NCBI GenBank assembly: GCA_963931865.1
Contig: OZ007512.1
Coordinates: 11,230,756 to 11,294,755, forward strand
Direction: 5' to 3'
DNA from: Axinella damicornis
Taxonomy: Eukaryota > Porifera > Demospongiae > Axinellida > Axinellidae
DNA: 64,000 nt
Below, one piece after another: positions 23,101 through 32,246 of this stretch. The stretch's first letter is position 1, and every line of letters starts with the position of its first letter. A program made the position numbers and the translations under genes. The notes under the pieces are model-generated. The model was not told where the DNA came from. It ran no database searches and saw only the letters and a list, made by a program, of their open reading frames with translations.

Positions 23101-23147
23101 ACTGCCAGTACCTCAAGTACGACTGCCTTCGCTTTCAAATCGTTTAA
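17112..23147 (+). CDS. RING - TRAF zinc finger - 12 x MATH protein (large exon)
   Basis: One uninterrupted frame. An acceptor (tacctgcag) precedes 17112 in phase 0; the first good internal ATG is 17145 (MGHEGGAEMG). A C3HC4 RING near codons 53-91 of this exon (CPIC, GTHFCHTC, CPNC) indicates E3 ubiquitin-ligase activity. A TRAF-type zinc finger follows (VYCTHRKDCCQW, LDQHM, NEC), with Cys where copy 2 has Gly in KDGCQW. Then come twelve MATH domains of about 158 residues resembling the TRAF2/3 type (YKMCLRVDANGDGKGKGTHV, YLMRGEF, LKWPFRGHV, FIPHNDLNFNP). No coiled coil is seen between zinc finger and MATH. MATH domains of TRAFs bind receptor and kinase peptides. The last repeat is most diverged and ends CLRFQIV. 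Stop TAA at 23145-23147. Likely spliced to death gene 1. Confidence 0.88.
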   Translation, partial: DQKKAPVTKVTMGHEGGAEMGQRYEKSATPKEAFGGYDCEFVEPPPSVFQTECPICHLILREPYLVSCCGTHFCHTCFQRLQAGNSPCPNCRKDNIEVFPNKGLNRSLKQLQVYCTHRKDCCQWRGELRELDQHMNISNECPLTIYGGDIKMTNYVELRKRNGDWYSPPFYTHRQGYKMCLRVYANGFGDGKGTHVSVFAYLMRGEFDNVLKWPFRGHVVIQLCNQLQDKYHRGYTIDFSKTTDARIISRVISGEKADSGCGFRTFIPHNDLYFNPTTYCKYLRNNCLQFRIVAVESLSEPGVLPTGRTMTCLEQHKIDSDQWYSRPFYTHPQGYKMCLRVDADGDGESKGTHVSVSVYLMRGEFDDVLKWPFRGHVVIQLCNRLRHKYHRGYTIDFSKATDARAISRVTSGERAESGCGYRTFIPHDDLNFNPTTNCQYLKNDCLQFRIVAVESLTEPGVLPAGWTMTCLEQHKIDSDQWYSPPFYTHPQGYKMCLRVDADGDGESKGTHVSVSVYLMRGEFDDVLKWPFRGHVVIQLCNQLQDKYHRGHTIDFSKTTDARIIGRVISGERADSGCGYRTFIPHDDLNFNPTTYCKYLRNDCLQFRIVAVESLSEPGVLPAGRTMTCLEQHKIDSDQWYSRPFYTHPQGYKMCLRVDADGDGESKGTHVSVSVYLMRGEFDDVLKWPFRGHVVIQLCNQLRHKYHRGYTIDFSETTDARIISRVTSGERAKSGCGYRTFIPHNDLNFNPTTNCQYLRNDCLHFQIVAPEPGVLPTGRIMTCLEQHKIDSDQWYSLPFYTHPQGYKMCLRVDANGNGEGKGTHVSVSVYLMRGEFDDILKWPFRGHVVIQLCNQLRDKYHRGLTIDFSETTDPRIISRVTSGERAENGCGSHTFIPHNYLNLRPAFNCQYLINDCLHFQIVVADPGVLPTGRTMTCLEQHKIDSDQWYSRPFYTHPQGYKMCLRVDANGDGKGKGTHVSMSVYLMRGEFDNVLKWPFRGHVVIQLCNQLQDKYHRGYTIDFSKTTDARIISRVICGERAESGCGYRTFIPHNDLNFNPATNCQYLRNDCLHFQIVAAEPGVLPTGWIMTCLEQHKIDSDQWYSRPFYTHPQGYKMCLRVDANGDGKGKGTHVSVSVYLMRGEFDDVLKWPFRGHVVIQLCNQLQDKYHRGYTIDFSETTDARIISRVTSGERTKNGCGYRTFIPHNDLNFNPTTICQYLKNDCLQFRIVAVESLTEPGVLPAGRTMTCLEQHKIDSDQWYSRPFYTHPQGFKMCLRVDADGDGEGKGTHVSVSVYLMRGEFDDVLKWPFRGHVVIQLCNQLQDKYHRGYTIDFSKTTDARIISRVTSGERAESGCGYRTFIPHNDLNFNPTTNCQYLKNDCLHFQIVAVESLSEPGVLPAGRTMTCLEQHKIDSDQWYSLPFYTHPQGYKMCLRVDANGDGGGSVTWVSMSVYLMRGEFDNVLKWPFRGHVVIQLYNQLKDKYHRGYTIDFSETTDARIISRVTSGERADSGCGYRTFIPHNNLNFNPNDCLHFQIVAAESLSEPGVLLAGRTMTRFEQHRIDSDQWYSRPFYAHPQGYKMCLRVDANGDGKGKGTHVSMSVYLMRGEFDNVLKWPFRGHVVIQLCNQLRDKYHRGYTIDFSKTTDARIISRVISGERADSGCGYRTFIPHNNLNFNPTTYCKYLRNDCLQFRIVAVESLSEPGVLPAGRAMTCLEQHKIDSDQWYSRPFYTHPQGYKMCLRVDANGHGKGKGTHVSVSVYLMRGEFDDVLKWPFRGHVVIQLCNQLQDKYHRGYTIDFSKTTDARTTGRVTSGERADSGCGYRTFIPHNNLNFNPTTNCQYLKNDCLHFQIVAVESLSEPEVLPAGRTMTCLEQHKIDSDQWYSRPFYTHPQGYKMCLRVDANGCDIGEGTHVSVSVSLMRGEFDSHLKWPFRGHVTVAMLNQLEDNNHTTETITSTSITNSEAICRVTEREIARSGWGCATFIAHTKLNYNPTKNCQYLKYDCLRFQIV
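17575..23144 (+). repeat. Coding tandem array of 12 MATH units, 474-bp period
   Basis: Successive units start 474 bases apart, except three steps of 462 (loss of four residues in the VESLS linker) and one of 450 (loss of eight residues, TTNCQYLK, in unit 9). All length changes are multiples of three. Units 2-11 are far more alike than unit 12, consistent with internal expansion and homogenisation with a fixed terminal unit. Confidence 0.92.
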
Positions 23148-24308
23148 GTCAAGTTAGAAACTGCAACCCGACTAACCACTGCCATTACCTCACGTATGCC
23201 TGTCTTCAGATCAGTTCTACTCTTGTCTAAATGATTATTGTTGGTCCACAAGTTACTCTAAGTTACTGGTGGTACATATTATGCTGTTCTTTTCTTATAG
23301 CTATTGTACATGATTGTAGTATCCTGAGAAGACTATAGAATACTGGTGGCAGTATGTGGTGGGGTGTGGACAGCAACTGGTACCTAACCTCGTTCCCATG
23401 GGCCTCACCCTAGCAGTTTGTCGCTTGCAGTATTGCAATAAGTAATAAATGCTGGGGTGAGGCCTGCATGGGAATGAAGCTAAGTGCAAACTGGGACACA
23501 TTAGTGTACCATATGTCCAGATGCATGCCATTCATGCAAGTCCGCAATGGGGTCGACCACTTCGATCAGTAGCTAGCTTTTGAGGATTTTCACTTTCGAG
23601 GATTATGTTATTTCGTGCGAACACCACACATACCATACAGGCACTCCTCTACACTGCTGGAAAAAAAACCATGAACTTCAAACGGTTCCATCACGGACTC
23701 GAACAGGCATGTAGGCTCTGCATGATCATTATGGTGCCCATCCTATCCATATCTTCAGGTGGTTTCTCCTGTGTTACTGCTGCACTCTATGCTTAGCTAA
23801 TAGACCTTATACTGCTATATAAAAGTTTAATGATATTTCTGTTGCTTATAACCCGTACTAGTAATATTCATAACACATGCAGCGATCAGCTCATATCGAT
23901 CCAATCAGCTCATATCGATCCGATCAGCTCATATCGATCCAATCGGTCGTGGCACTAATCAGCCTGCGGTCCATATGTCCTCTGCAATCAATGAATCTGA
24001 TTGGTCACACCAGCATGCATTCCAGTGTGGGGACAACTCCATCGAATGCAGGTGCATGCTTGCTGTGCAAAGGGTCTTGTTCAAAGACGATATATACATC
24101 TCTCATTACCCCCACAACTTTCATACCGGTAATTATCTGGTTTTGGGGTACGTATAATCGGTACACAACAACATTATGCAAAACGACACACACTGCACAT
24201 GTACGACATCGATCAGTACATCATCATCACCATCAAGATGGTACTGAAGCATAAAAATTGATGGTATATAGACAAAATATTTCTCCTACGTGTACTATAC
24301 AAGAAGTA
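23148..24308. other. Tail-to-tail spacer between RING-MATH and kinase genes
   Basis: Just after the stop is a vestige of one more MATH tail (NHCHYLTYACLQ near 23170-23215), also present in unit 2. A fold-back relic with acctcgttcccatgggcctc and its inverted end lies at about 23387-23484, shared with unit 2 at 41373-41440. The tandem motif agctcatatcgatccaatc lies near 23884-23945. No gene is seen. Confidence 0.6.
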
Positions 24309-25192
24309 CTACTGTCTAGTGGCTGGTCTGACAATGATAGCCTTCATTCTGTCAACGAGAGTGTTCTCTGCTACTCGTTGAAATGGTGCTCCTGCCTCGT
24401 AGTTATTCAGAGTTCTCCAGATGGCCTGGGGCTGGTTCTCGCAGACGTTGAGACTGAAAGCGCCAAAGTGCTGGGACATCTGCAAAAGGACCAGAGTGAC
24501 TTTAGTAGCTCAGGTTAGTAATATGGTAGCTAACCATGGGATTTGAGTGTGATTTGGGAATACTAGTTCAAGCAAGGTACCTGTGCTAGTGCTATTATTT
24601 TACCTAGTTGTAAGTCTAAATTGCATAGGTAATATAGTTGACTGAAATCCGGTCCCACTGACTACTGGATATATTCTGTAATCTGTATAGGTTGGGCATC
24701 CCTTCGTCAGTGTTAGCTGTAGTAATCCCAGTAATCTCTAGCAATCTGTCCAGTAATCCTACAGTAATCTCCAGTAATCAGTAATCTGTGCAGTAATTCC
24801 CAGTAATCCTTTAGTAATTCCCAGTAATCTTTAGTAATCTCTAGTAATCTCTAGTAAACTGTAACAAATCCCCAGCTTCTGACTAAGGTAGGGAAGACAT
24901 CTTGACTAACCGGTAACTAGGATGAGATCATTCCACATGCGTCCCTGTAGCTCATTCCATCGTGGTATGGTATCCATCCTAGCCACCCTCCTTGGAGGGT
25001 GTGGTTTAGCCCAGCAATGGTGGTCGTGTGGTAGGGTACGCCAAGGTATACGTCCAACCGGTTAGGATCAGACTGGAAAGCACAGAAATTGAGGATTGCG
25101 AGAGTCTGTGCGTGGTGTGGGAATGTGAGTGGGAATGTGAGTGAAGAGAGGATAGGAAGGGGTTCATAAATATATATCTAACAGCAGAACCC

Positions 25193-25392
25193 ACACACAC
25201 ACATACTCACCCCTACCCACAATCACACTCACACGCACCCACACACACCACCAAACACATACTCACAATCACTCACACGCACCCACACACACACACCCAC
25301 ACCATACACACCCACACCATACACACCCACACACCACCCACACCCCCCACACCCCCCACACCCACACATCCCTCACACCCACACTCACACAC
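25193..25392 (+). repeat. CA-rich microsatellite after a kinase donor
   Basis: CACAC/CCACAC array; on the coding (minus) strand it is a GT array starting at the donor of the exon ending at 25393. In the intact copy this intron leads to the 42-base exon, which is missing here. Confidence 0.75.
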
Positions 25393-25968
25393 CTGCTTCA
25401 CTGGTGGCGAGGAGGTACATGCAGTCTTGTGCGGATGGTCTCTGCTTGTAGTCCGAGTGGAAACAACCAAACAGCACCTGCTGAATACCCTCGCTCAGGA
25501 ATGCTGGGGTCACATGACCCGAGTACTGCTGGCTAATCTGTAAGTGATAGCATAATCATTCAAGATTCCGAAATTGCAATTTTGAGGCTACAATTTGTTT
25601 GGAACAGATGCAAGTAGCACTAGTATTAATGACACACTGGATGAGGGATCCGGAGATGGGAGCCTCGATCAGACTCACCATACGTTTGTAGTGGGTCTTC
25701 ATCTGCTGGCCCCTTTCACTGCGATCGATGCAGTCCATGAAGAGATGTCGCCACGGCCTCTTGCCAGTGCACATGGCCAGCACTGAGCACCCGGACTGCC
25801 AGATGTCGAATACAAAGCTGCACCGCTTCTCACGGTAGTGCTGTGTGTGTGTGTGTGTGAGTGCGAGTGAGGAATTTAAATCACTACAAGTGCATACTGA
25901 TGGCATGAAAGACTGCAATCTGTGTGTGAGTGCATGTGTCCACGTGCGTGCTGTGTGTGTGCACGGTT

Positions 25969-26006
<38 letters not shown>

Positions 26007-26696
26007 GATGGTACCTCTGGCGGATTGTAGGCAAGTGTTCCAGCCTTCTCATTTCCTTGAAAACACGGTCCCAGATGGCACTCCTCCAGAAGCTCTGCAC
26101 ATCCAAAGTCTGCAACTTTTAGTCGCTGAACATTGTGATTGATCAGGAGGTTTGCCGCTAGAGGGGGAGGGAAATGACAGTATAATCACTTGCTGGTCTG
26201 GATACAATCCTGGTTTAGGAACACCCATTTCACTTTGTGTTATTCAAGCTCAAAGTTTGGAACAGGCAATTAACAAATTAAAGTGCTGTTTGCATGCTTG
26301 GAATTATAGGGACAGTGAGGCCACCTAGGACGTACTGCACGCCCCTCACTTGGTTGGGATGGATTAGCCTAATTCGACCAATTAAAATACATTCAAAGCT
26401 CTCCATTATCAACAGCCTATTCTGTGTCCGATAATGGCACATAAACTCTAGCTGAAGCAAGTGAGCTAGTACCTATTACAAGTGTGAATGTGCAAGTCAG
26501 AAAGTGAACTAGCTTATATATGCTGAGCAGATTTCAGTTTCACAAAACAAGTAGAGACTCACGTTTAATATCACAGTGGATGATCTTCAGTTTGTGGTGC
26601 AGAAAGTCGACTGCGTCAAAGAGCTGATAGGCGTAGTGGTGGACCTTTTCCATAGAGAGGGGTCCACTCTTGAATAAATAGCCTTGCAGACATGCT

Positions 26697-26965
26697 GGAA
26701 GGAAGGGAGGGAGAGAGAGAGAGAGGAAAGAGAGGAGAGAGGGAGGAAAGGAGGGAGGAATAGAGGGAGGCGAATGTTACAACTATACAAACATAATTGG
26801 GAGGGAGATGGAAGGGAAGGGGGGGGGGGGGGGGGGGGGGAGGGAGGGAGGGAGGGAGGGAGGGAGGGAGGGGAGGGAGAGAGAGAGAGCTATAGAGAGA
26901 GAGAGAGAGAAAGAGAGGGAGGGGTGGAATGAGGAATGAGGGAGAGACGGAGGAAGGGAGACACA
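26697..26965 (+). repeat. G/A-rich microsatellite at a kinase splice acceptor
   Basis: GGGA/GA repeats with a long G run near 26820-26840. On the coding strand this is a pyrimidine array that ends in the acceptor of the exon 26563..26694. Confidence 0.8.
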
Positions 26966-27355
26966 TGCCTGAAGCACTCACTAGGCATGAGTTCGAGGAA
27001 GAGCTGTATGGTTGAGGGATGAGGATGAGAGGGCAGCATGGCAGCTCCAAAGTACTCCACAATGTTAGGGGGAGCGTTCTTGGTCAGACAGGCCAACTTC
27101 AGACAGATGTAGGCCTCGTCAAGTGTCTTTACATCCTGTGAAGAGGATACAACAAAGAGGAGGTGCTTATTTGGACTCTATAGAAACTTCTAACTGCTGC
27201 ACCTCTTTCAGAACCAGCAGGGAATTGGAGCACTTGTCGGCAATCACAAAGCAGGTGGCCTTTTTGCCACTCCCCAACTTGCATAATCTCTCCCAGTGCT
27301 CTCCCTCTCTGTAGACACGGTCATGGTAGAACTGCCCCTGGAGATACTGGTGATT

Positions 27356-27530
27356 GAGTATGTGTGTGTGTGTGTGTGTGCACATGTGTGTGCAAGTGTG
27401 TTGTGTGTGGTGTGTGTATATGTATTCGTTTTGTACGTGTACGTGTGTGTATGTGTGTCATGGTGTGTATATGTGTATGTGGTTGTGTATACATGCACGT
27501 ACTGGTATGTGTGTGTGTGTGTGTGTGTTA
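27356..27530 (+). repeat. GT microsatellite at a kinase splice acceptor
   Basis: GT/GTAT array lying just upstream, on the coding strand, of the first kinase-domain exon (27203..27346). Confidence 0.75.
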
Positions 27531-28802
27531 CCGGTATTAGTACAAACGTACCTGTTTTACGGAATTTCTGTGCGTCAGATGTCTCTCAATAGCTCCCTCC
27601 TCTTCAGAGAGAGGCTGTGCGACCATCTGCTGGTAATAGAGGTGCTCTCTATCTCCAAACTCTTTGGACGCCATTAGTTTACAGCCTTGGACACAATCCA
27701 TGTCAAAATCTGGAATGCAGCCCTTTGGGAGAAATGGATACGGCGCTTCTAACTGGTCCTCTGTCTTCTGGGTCGAGTTTAATGGACACTGGTGCACAAA
27801 TGTACCAACATGGTCATTATCAATCGCTGAAATTCGGTCCCTGTTTTGTGCTAGGCAAGTGTCAATTCTGGTCATCGCTTCGTGGATCTCAGCTTGGGAC
27901 ATTCGGGGCCCTGGGAGAGGGGTGACGTAGGACAGAGCGGGAATGCTGGACGGACTGGACGGGGTAGTTTGGTCAACGTCATTCGGTGTGGTCGAACTGG
28001 AATAGAAACTGCGCATCGATTCACTACACACGAGAATGTTGGCTGAGTCACTCATACTCTGAGGATCATCCACCATGAGTGGACCATTTTGAAAACTCAG
28101 CTGTCTCTCAGGAGTTGATAGTTCTTTGCTAGGTGGTGGTTCTTCCAAAGTAGGTGAGTCTTCTTCTGGACAAGTCTGAGCTACATGTTCCAAATTCAGA
28201 ATCTGGATGGCTGCTATTGTTGGAGAAGCAGGTTGTGTAGTGGCAGTGAGGATGTGAGCTGCCAAAGCTGGAGTCTGTAGTGGTACTATTGTTGGAAAAA
28301 TGGCAGGATTTTTTGCTCCTGCCATCTAGATCTAGAAATTTTGGCCTCAAAACGGCAACTAGGCTGTCAGAGACTCCAAGCACAGGTGAAGAGTGAAGCT
28401 GCAAAAGAGCAGGGATATACAATGTGCACATACAGTTGCATGGTATGCTGTATTTCATATAATGTCTAAGTTCTTGCACCACTATCCATATAATTATATC
28501 TACATTTTGAACCTGCTGCCCATGTAGCTATGTGTTGCATATACTGGTACCATAAACCACCATTCAGGGGTGCGTGCATGTGATGGCATTTTAAAATGCA
28601 CGTTGCATGCTCAGGCTTGCCTTGTGATCACATAAGCATCAGATTCTGCCTTGTATTTTGTATTCTTATACCATCAGTGCCTCAGATGCCTCCTGCCTCT
28701 GTAGACAGAACAACTGTCGTAATACCTCCACCTACATGTGCGTGTGTGTGTACACATGACATTGTGAGTGTGAACGATTTGCAGTGCAGTTCTTAAAGAC
28801 AA

Positions 28803-28842
28803 CATGATGTCATCATGATGTCATCATGATGTCATCATGCAT
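28803..28842 (+). repeat. atgatgtcatc tandem repeat
   Basis: Three to four copies of an 11-12 base unit in an intron of the decayed kinase; each unit is itself near-palindromic. Confidence 0.7.
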
Positions 28843-29065
28843 ACGTCGTATACAAGGAGCACTGTGACACTGATAATGCACAGTCAGTACGCGTACTGCA
28901 AGAATGTGTGTTCATTAGTAAGTTGCTTGAGTCGCGTGCACTATAATTAGTAAATTTCCAACCTTGAGATCCTCGCAGAATGGGAGGACACATCTAGATT
29001 TATAATGGCAGTTCTTGGCATGACATTCCATCCAATGTTTGTACTTGATACATGATTTGCACTCT

Positions 29066-29192
29066 GGGAGGGGTAGTGGGAGGGGAGGGAGTGAGGGAGG
29101 GAGGGAGGACGGGAGGGAGGCAGGGAGGATGGTGGGTGGGAGGGAGGGAGAGGGTAGGATGGGACAGGGAGGCAGAGAGGGAGGAGGGAGGG
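29066..29192 (+). repeat. GGGA microsatellite at a kinase splice acceptor
   Basis: GGGAGG array; a pyrimidine array on the coding strand directly before the second TAZ exon (28963..29063). Confidence 0.75.
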
Positions 29193-30780
29193 TTGCACAA
29201 ACCAATACAACATATTGTGTCATACCATGTCTGACACACTGACTGTAATGCCGCTGGAACCAGTTGAAATACTTGCAAATCCTGTCCCCACAGTTGGCTC
29301 CTAGTGGGCAGTGAGCTATGTGCTGGGATAACCTTTCCTGCACCAGCCTCTCCCGCCATTCCTCACCCTGCAAAGTGTGTAGATATACCAGAGATATGAA
29401 TTGCATCCATGGTGTTCATAGACAAAATTCGCATTACCTGGCAGCATGACTTCTGTTCCTCTTCCAGTTGCAAGAATCAGAGTAGATGTTTTGATACAGT
29501 ACACACTAGTTAGCTACGTATATCACATTATGTGCCTTGGCATTTGAGAAGACAACCTAGCTACAAGCATATTGAACTAGCCCCCCTAAACTTGAAATGT
29601 GTCTCAGGTGCACGTGCTGCTGAAATTTTAAACTAAGCACACACCACTGTTATTCTTTGCTTCGTTTTTGTGCAACTAATTTCCAGTACTTGATTTTGGG
29701 TTATACCTGGGTCCCAGGCCTGTGCGCCGCTTTCGGTTGCACGAAAAGAAACTGAGTGGGGCCTGGGAATGAGGCTAAGCCCTTCAATTAACAGTTAGCC
29801 AGACCAAACTCATCTGTTGTTGTAGTCAGGGTTGCTCACGTAGTCCTATGTTTAATTAGTGCAGTCAGTGGTGTTCACAAATTTAGTAGCTACTAAGCAT
29901 ATGCTCCTCATAACTTACCATACACATCTGGAGTTCCTGTGGTTCCCTGGGCTCCATATTCCTGTCGTCTTCAATTCTGATGGTAGGTTGATAGGGTGTG
30001 TCCAGTGGGTCCCATGAACCCTCGGTGACAGGTCTGTCAAATTTGAAGAGCTTGGACGATGGCTCAGTGTGCCGGTCTTCACCCGATGTGTGGACTGTGG
30101 TCTCCACGAACACTGTCTGGGCAGTACACGTAGCTGCTGACGTCCTTGTGCGTTTTCTCCACTCCAGAGTTGTAAGTGGGTGATGAAGATCAACCTGACG
30201 TTGGAGGACCAGCAATGAATAATAGGTTTGTTAGTAACATGACAGAATAGCCTAGTTGTAATTTTACACAGATTCGTGTTATGAACCCAACCCATTGTAA
30301 AGTCTTAAACAAGCTATCTGACATGTCATTAGTATGCAACCATGACGAACAGATGCTAGGTAGAGAGCAAGCTGGCTGACAGGGATGGCCGGCATCCCAT
30401 GCACTCCACATCAATTTTGAGCAAGAGTGGTACTTGCCGCTTGCATCACCAAGTTTTAGGCTATATAGCTCCAGCTGCAGATCTGTCTACTAATCGATGC
30501 TTTGTGAATTTTTCGCTGAACTTCTGGAGTCATTCGTGTCATGTTGTATGTTAGCGTGTAATTTCTGCTGTAGAATCACTTGCGAGTTAGCCCTCTCCTC
30601 ATTCCATGCACTCACTCGGTTGTCATGGTCTGGCTTCGGACAGCCACTGGTACAAAGTTTGTGTATACTGCACATTCCACAGCCACAGCCAGACACAGAG
30701 GATGGCGTAAATTTAGGCAATCAGTTTTCAACCTCGATTGTTTCATCGCCTTCATTACTTTCTTCTTTTTGGGGGAATTT

Positions 30781-31706
30781 CTTTGGAGATATATCGATCA
30801 TCTTTACCAAAGATTGCTTGTTCTCTCTTGTACCTACAAAAAAAAATACAAACCATATTCAGCAGGACATTCAGTGCAGTATTCACAAAGAGACTATGAT
30901 AGGGAGACTGAAGCTAGCCTCGTCCCCAGGTCATTTCCACACACCGCCAGCATTTGATCACTTGCAGTATGCATAGCTATACAATGGGAAAAGCCTGGGA
31001 GATCAAGTCACATGCGGTGCCATCAGGCATACAGATGGTAGACATACGGGGAGTGGTGCCCAATGAACAATCTTGATGCCCTTTCTTGTAGCTACTGTCC
31101 GTCTAAAGGCTGGATGTCAGAGCGTTCGCAAGGCAACACCGTTCGTTGTTCAGAACATTGGGGACGGATTGAATGCATGCATGGCTTTTACCGCACAAAC
31201 AACTTTGAATTTAAGGCCGTGTGTACTCAGGGTAGCAAGACTGACATGAACTAAGGAAGCCTGTTGCGTGTAAAGACAAGACTTCTGCTAGGTTCAGCTC
31301 AAGTAATACTGGTCAGTAATACTGGTCAAACAGGAATTATCAGGTTCAGCTCAAGCATGTGCCTGCTGCTAAAAGTTATACTGCCGTTTCATGCGGAGTG
31401 TCTGGACACTACCATGCACCAGTTCAGACACCCCCACTACTACAGAACTGCCAGTTTGTGTACGTCAATTTCATAGCCATGGCCAAGACAACCTTCAATG
31501 TATATGCACTTGTGGTATTTATAATCCACCTATAATCATGTTTGCAACACCAGAACAAAATTTGCAGGCACAAACCACTTAGCTAACACTCATCTCAAGT
31601 GTCTAGCATTGCAGAGCCTGCCAGACCGGACTCCTAGCTAAGTGGCGTGTGCCTGCTGGCTTTTTTGGTGTTGCAAATGCACAAGCATTAGCTAGATTTT
31701 ACCAGT
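30781..31706. other. Divergent spacer between decayed kinase and death gene 2
   Basis: Contains 5' flank shared with the intact kinase (agcaggacattcagtgcagt near 30862 and 51132), then a relic starting tagcctcgtccccagg at 30915 with a partner-like segment near 30990. No gene seen. Confidence 0.45.
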
Positions 31707-32246
31707 GATTCAGTATACATACAACATGTATCTGTAGCCTGCTCTGGCCACTAAACTTCAGCACGATCGTGTTCTTCAGTTGACCTCTAGCATTTGGCTA
31801 CACCTTGTAGATTTATACCACTCCACATCATTTTACTCCCTTGCTCAAACAACACTGTCATTCCCGAGTCCGACAACACTAACCTACTATCATTCTGCAA
31901 CTCGGGATCTATAACGGCTGCCCAGACGTCCAGACAAGCTTCCATTGCCGTGCTATGCACCTTCGCCTGGTCCCTGCCACAGATGCACATGGTTGAGGTC
32001 ATAGATGTTGCAGGATTGCTCCGCATGGTAACAGCCCCGCCCCCAAACGGCCCACCCCCTTTCTCTCAATTTTGTTCGCGCGTGGGAGAGCCTGGGAACG
32101 CGTTAACGAGGCCTGAGGCTAAGAAGTGACCTCTTCCTCTAATTATCGGAAAACAGTGCAATGTTTGTAAAAGTTTCCACGAGATACGCCCTTCTGCCTG
32201 CACTGCACTGTACGGACTGACTACTTCAACGAGGAGTTCGTGAAAT
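31707..32246 (+). promoter_or_regulatory. Conserved upstream block and putative promoter of death gene 2
   Basis: Repeats the 300-base block of unit 1 (6087-6390) and then the GC box-like cagccccgcccccaaacgg at about 32033 with leader to the ATG at 32247. Conservation across three units points to function; the exact role is inferred. Confidence 0.4.

Larger units (their letters stand above)
24309..30780 (-). pseudogene. Decayed death/TAZ/MAP3K-like kinase (unit 1)
   Basis: Exons matching the intact copy: 24309..24479, 24911..25105, 25393..25537, 25679..25840, 26015..26157, 26563..26694, 26982..27135, 27203..27346, 27552..28398, 28672..28731, 28963..29063, 29226..29367, 29929..30200, plus a shrunken remnant at about 30340-30780. 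Defects: death-domain exon missing; module exon internally deleted; acceptor AG changed to AA before 30200; linker exon shortened by about 515 bases and frameshifted near 28165; the 42-base exon lost; a 2-base deletion near 25082; in-frame TAG near 24919. The kinase exons themselves remain open and keep VLKE, HCDIKPANLL, ADFG and PPE; the glycine loop reads LGSGKKATCF. A shortened transcript over the kinase domain cannot be excluded. Confidence 0.8.

Noticed and set aside
17700..23138. Antisense open frames of 72-152 residues in every MATH repeat (for example 19584-20042, 20046-20504)
   Set aside because: They recur with the 474-base period and are forced by sense codon usage of the repeated domain; no independent start or splice context.
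26616..27062. Long Ser/Pro/Leu-rich frames on the minus strand (also 45553-46131 and 48454-49066)
   Set aside because: Translations of GGGA/GA microsatellites in introns, running into real exons in only part of their length.
31787..32026. Minus-strand frame with CICGRDQAKVHSTAMEACLD upstream of death gene 2
   Set aside because: The homologous unit 1 sequence is shifted by an indel, so the protein is not conserved; treated as a regulatory or leader block.
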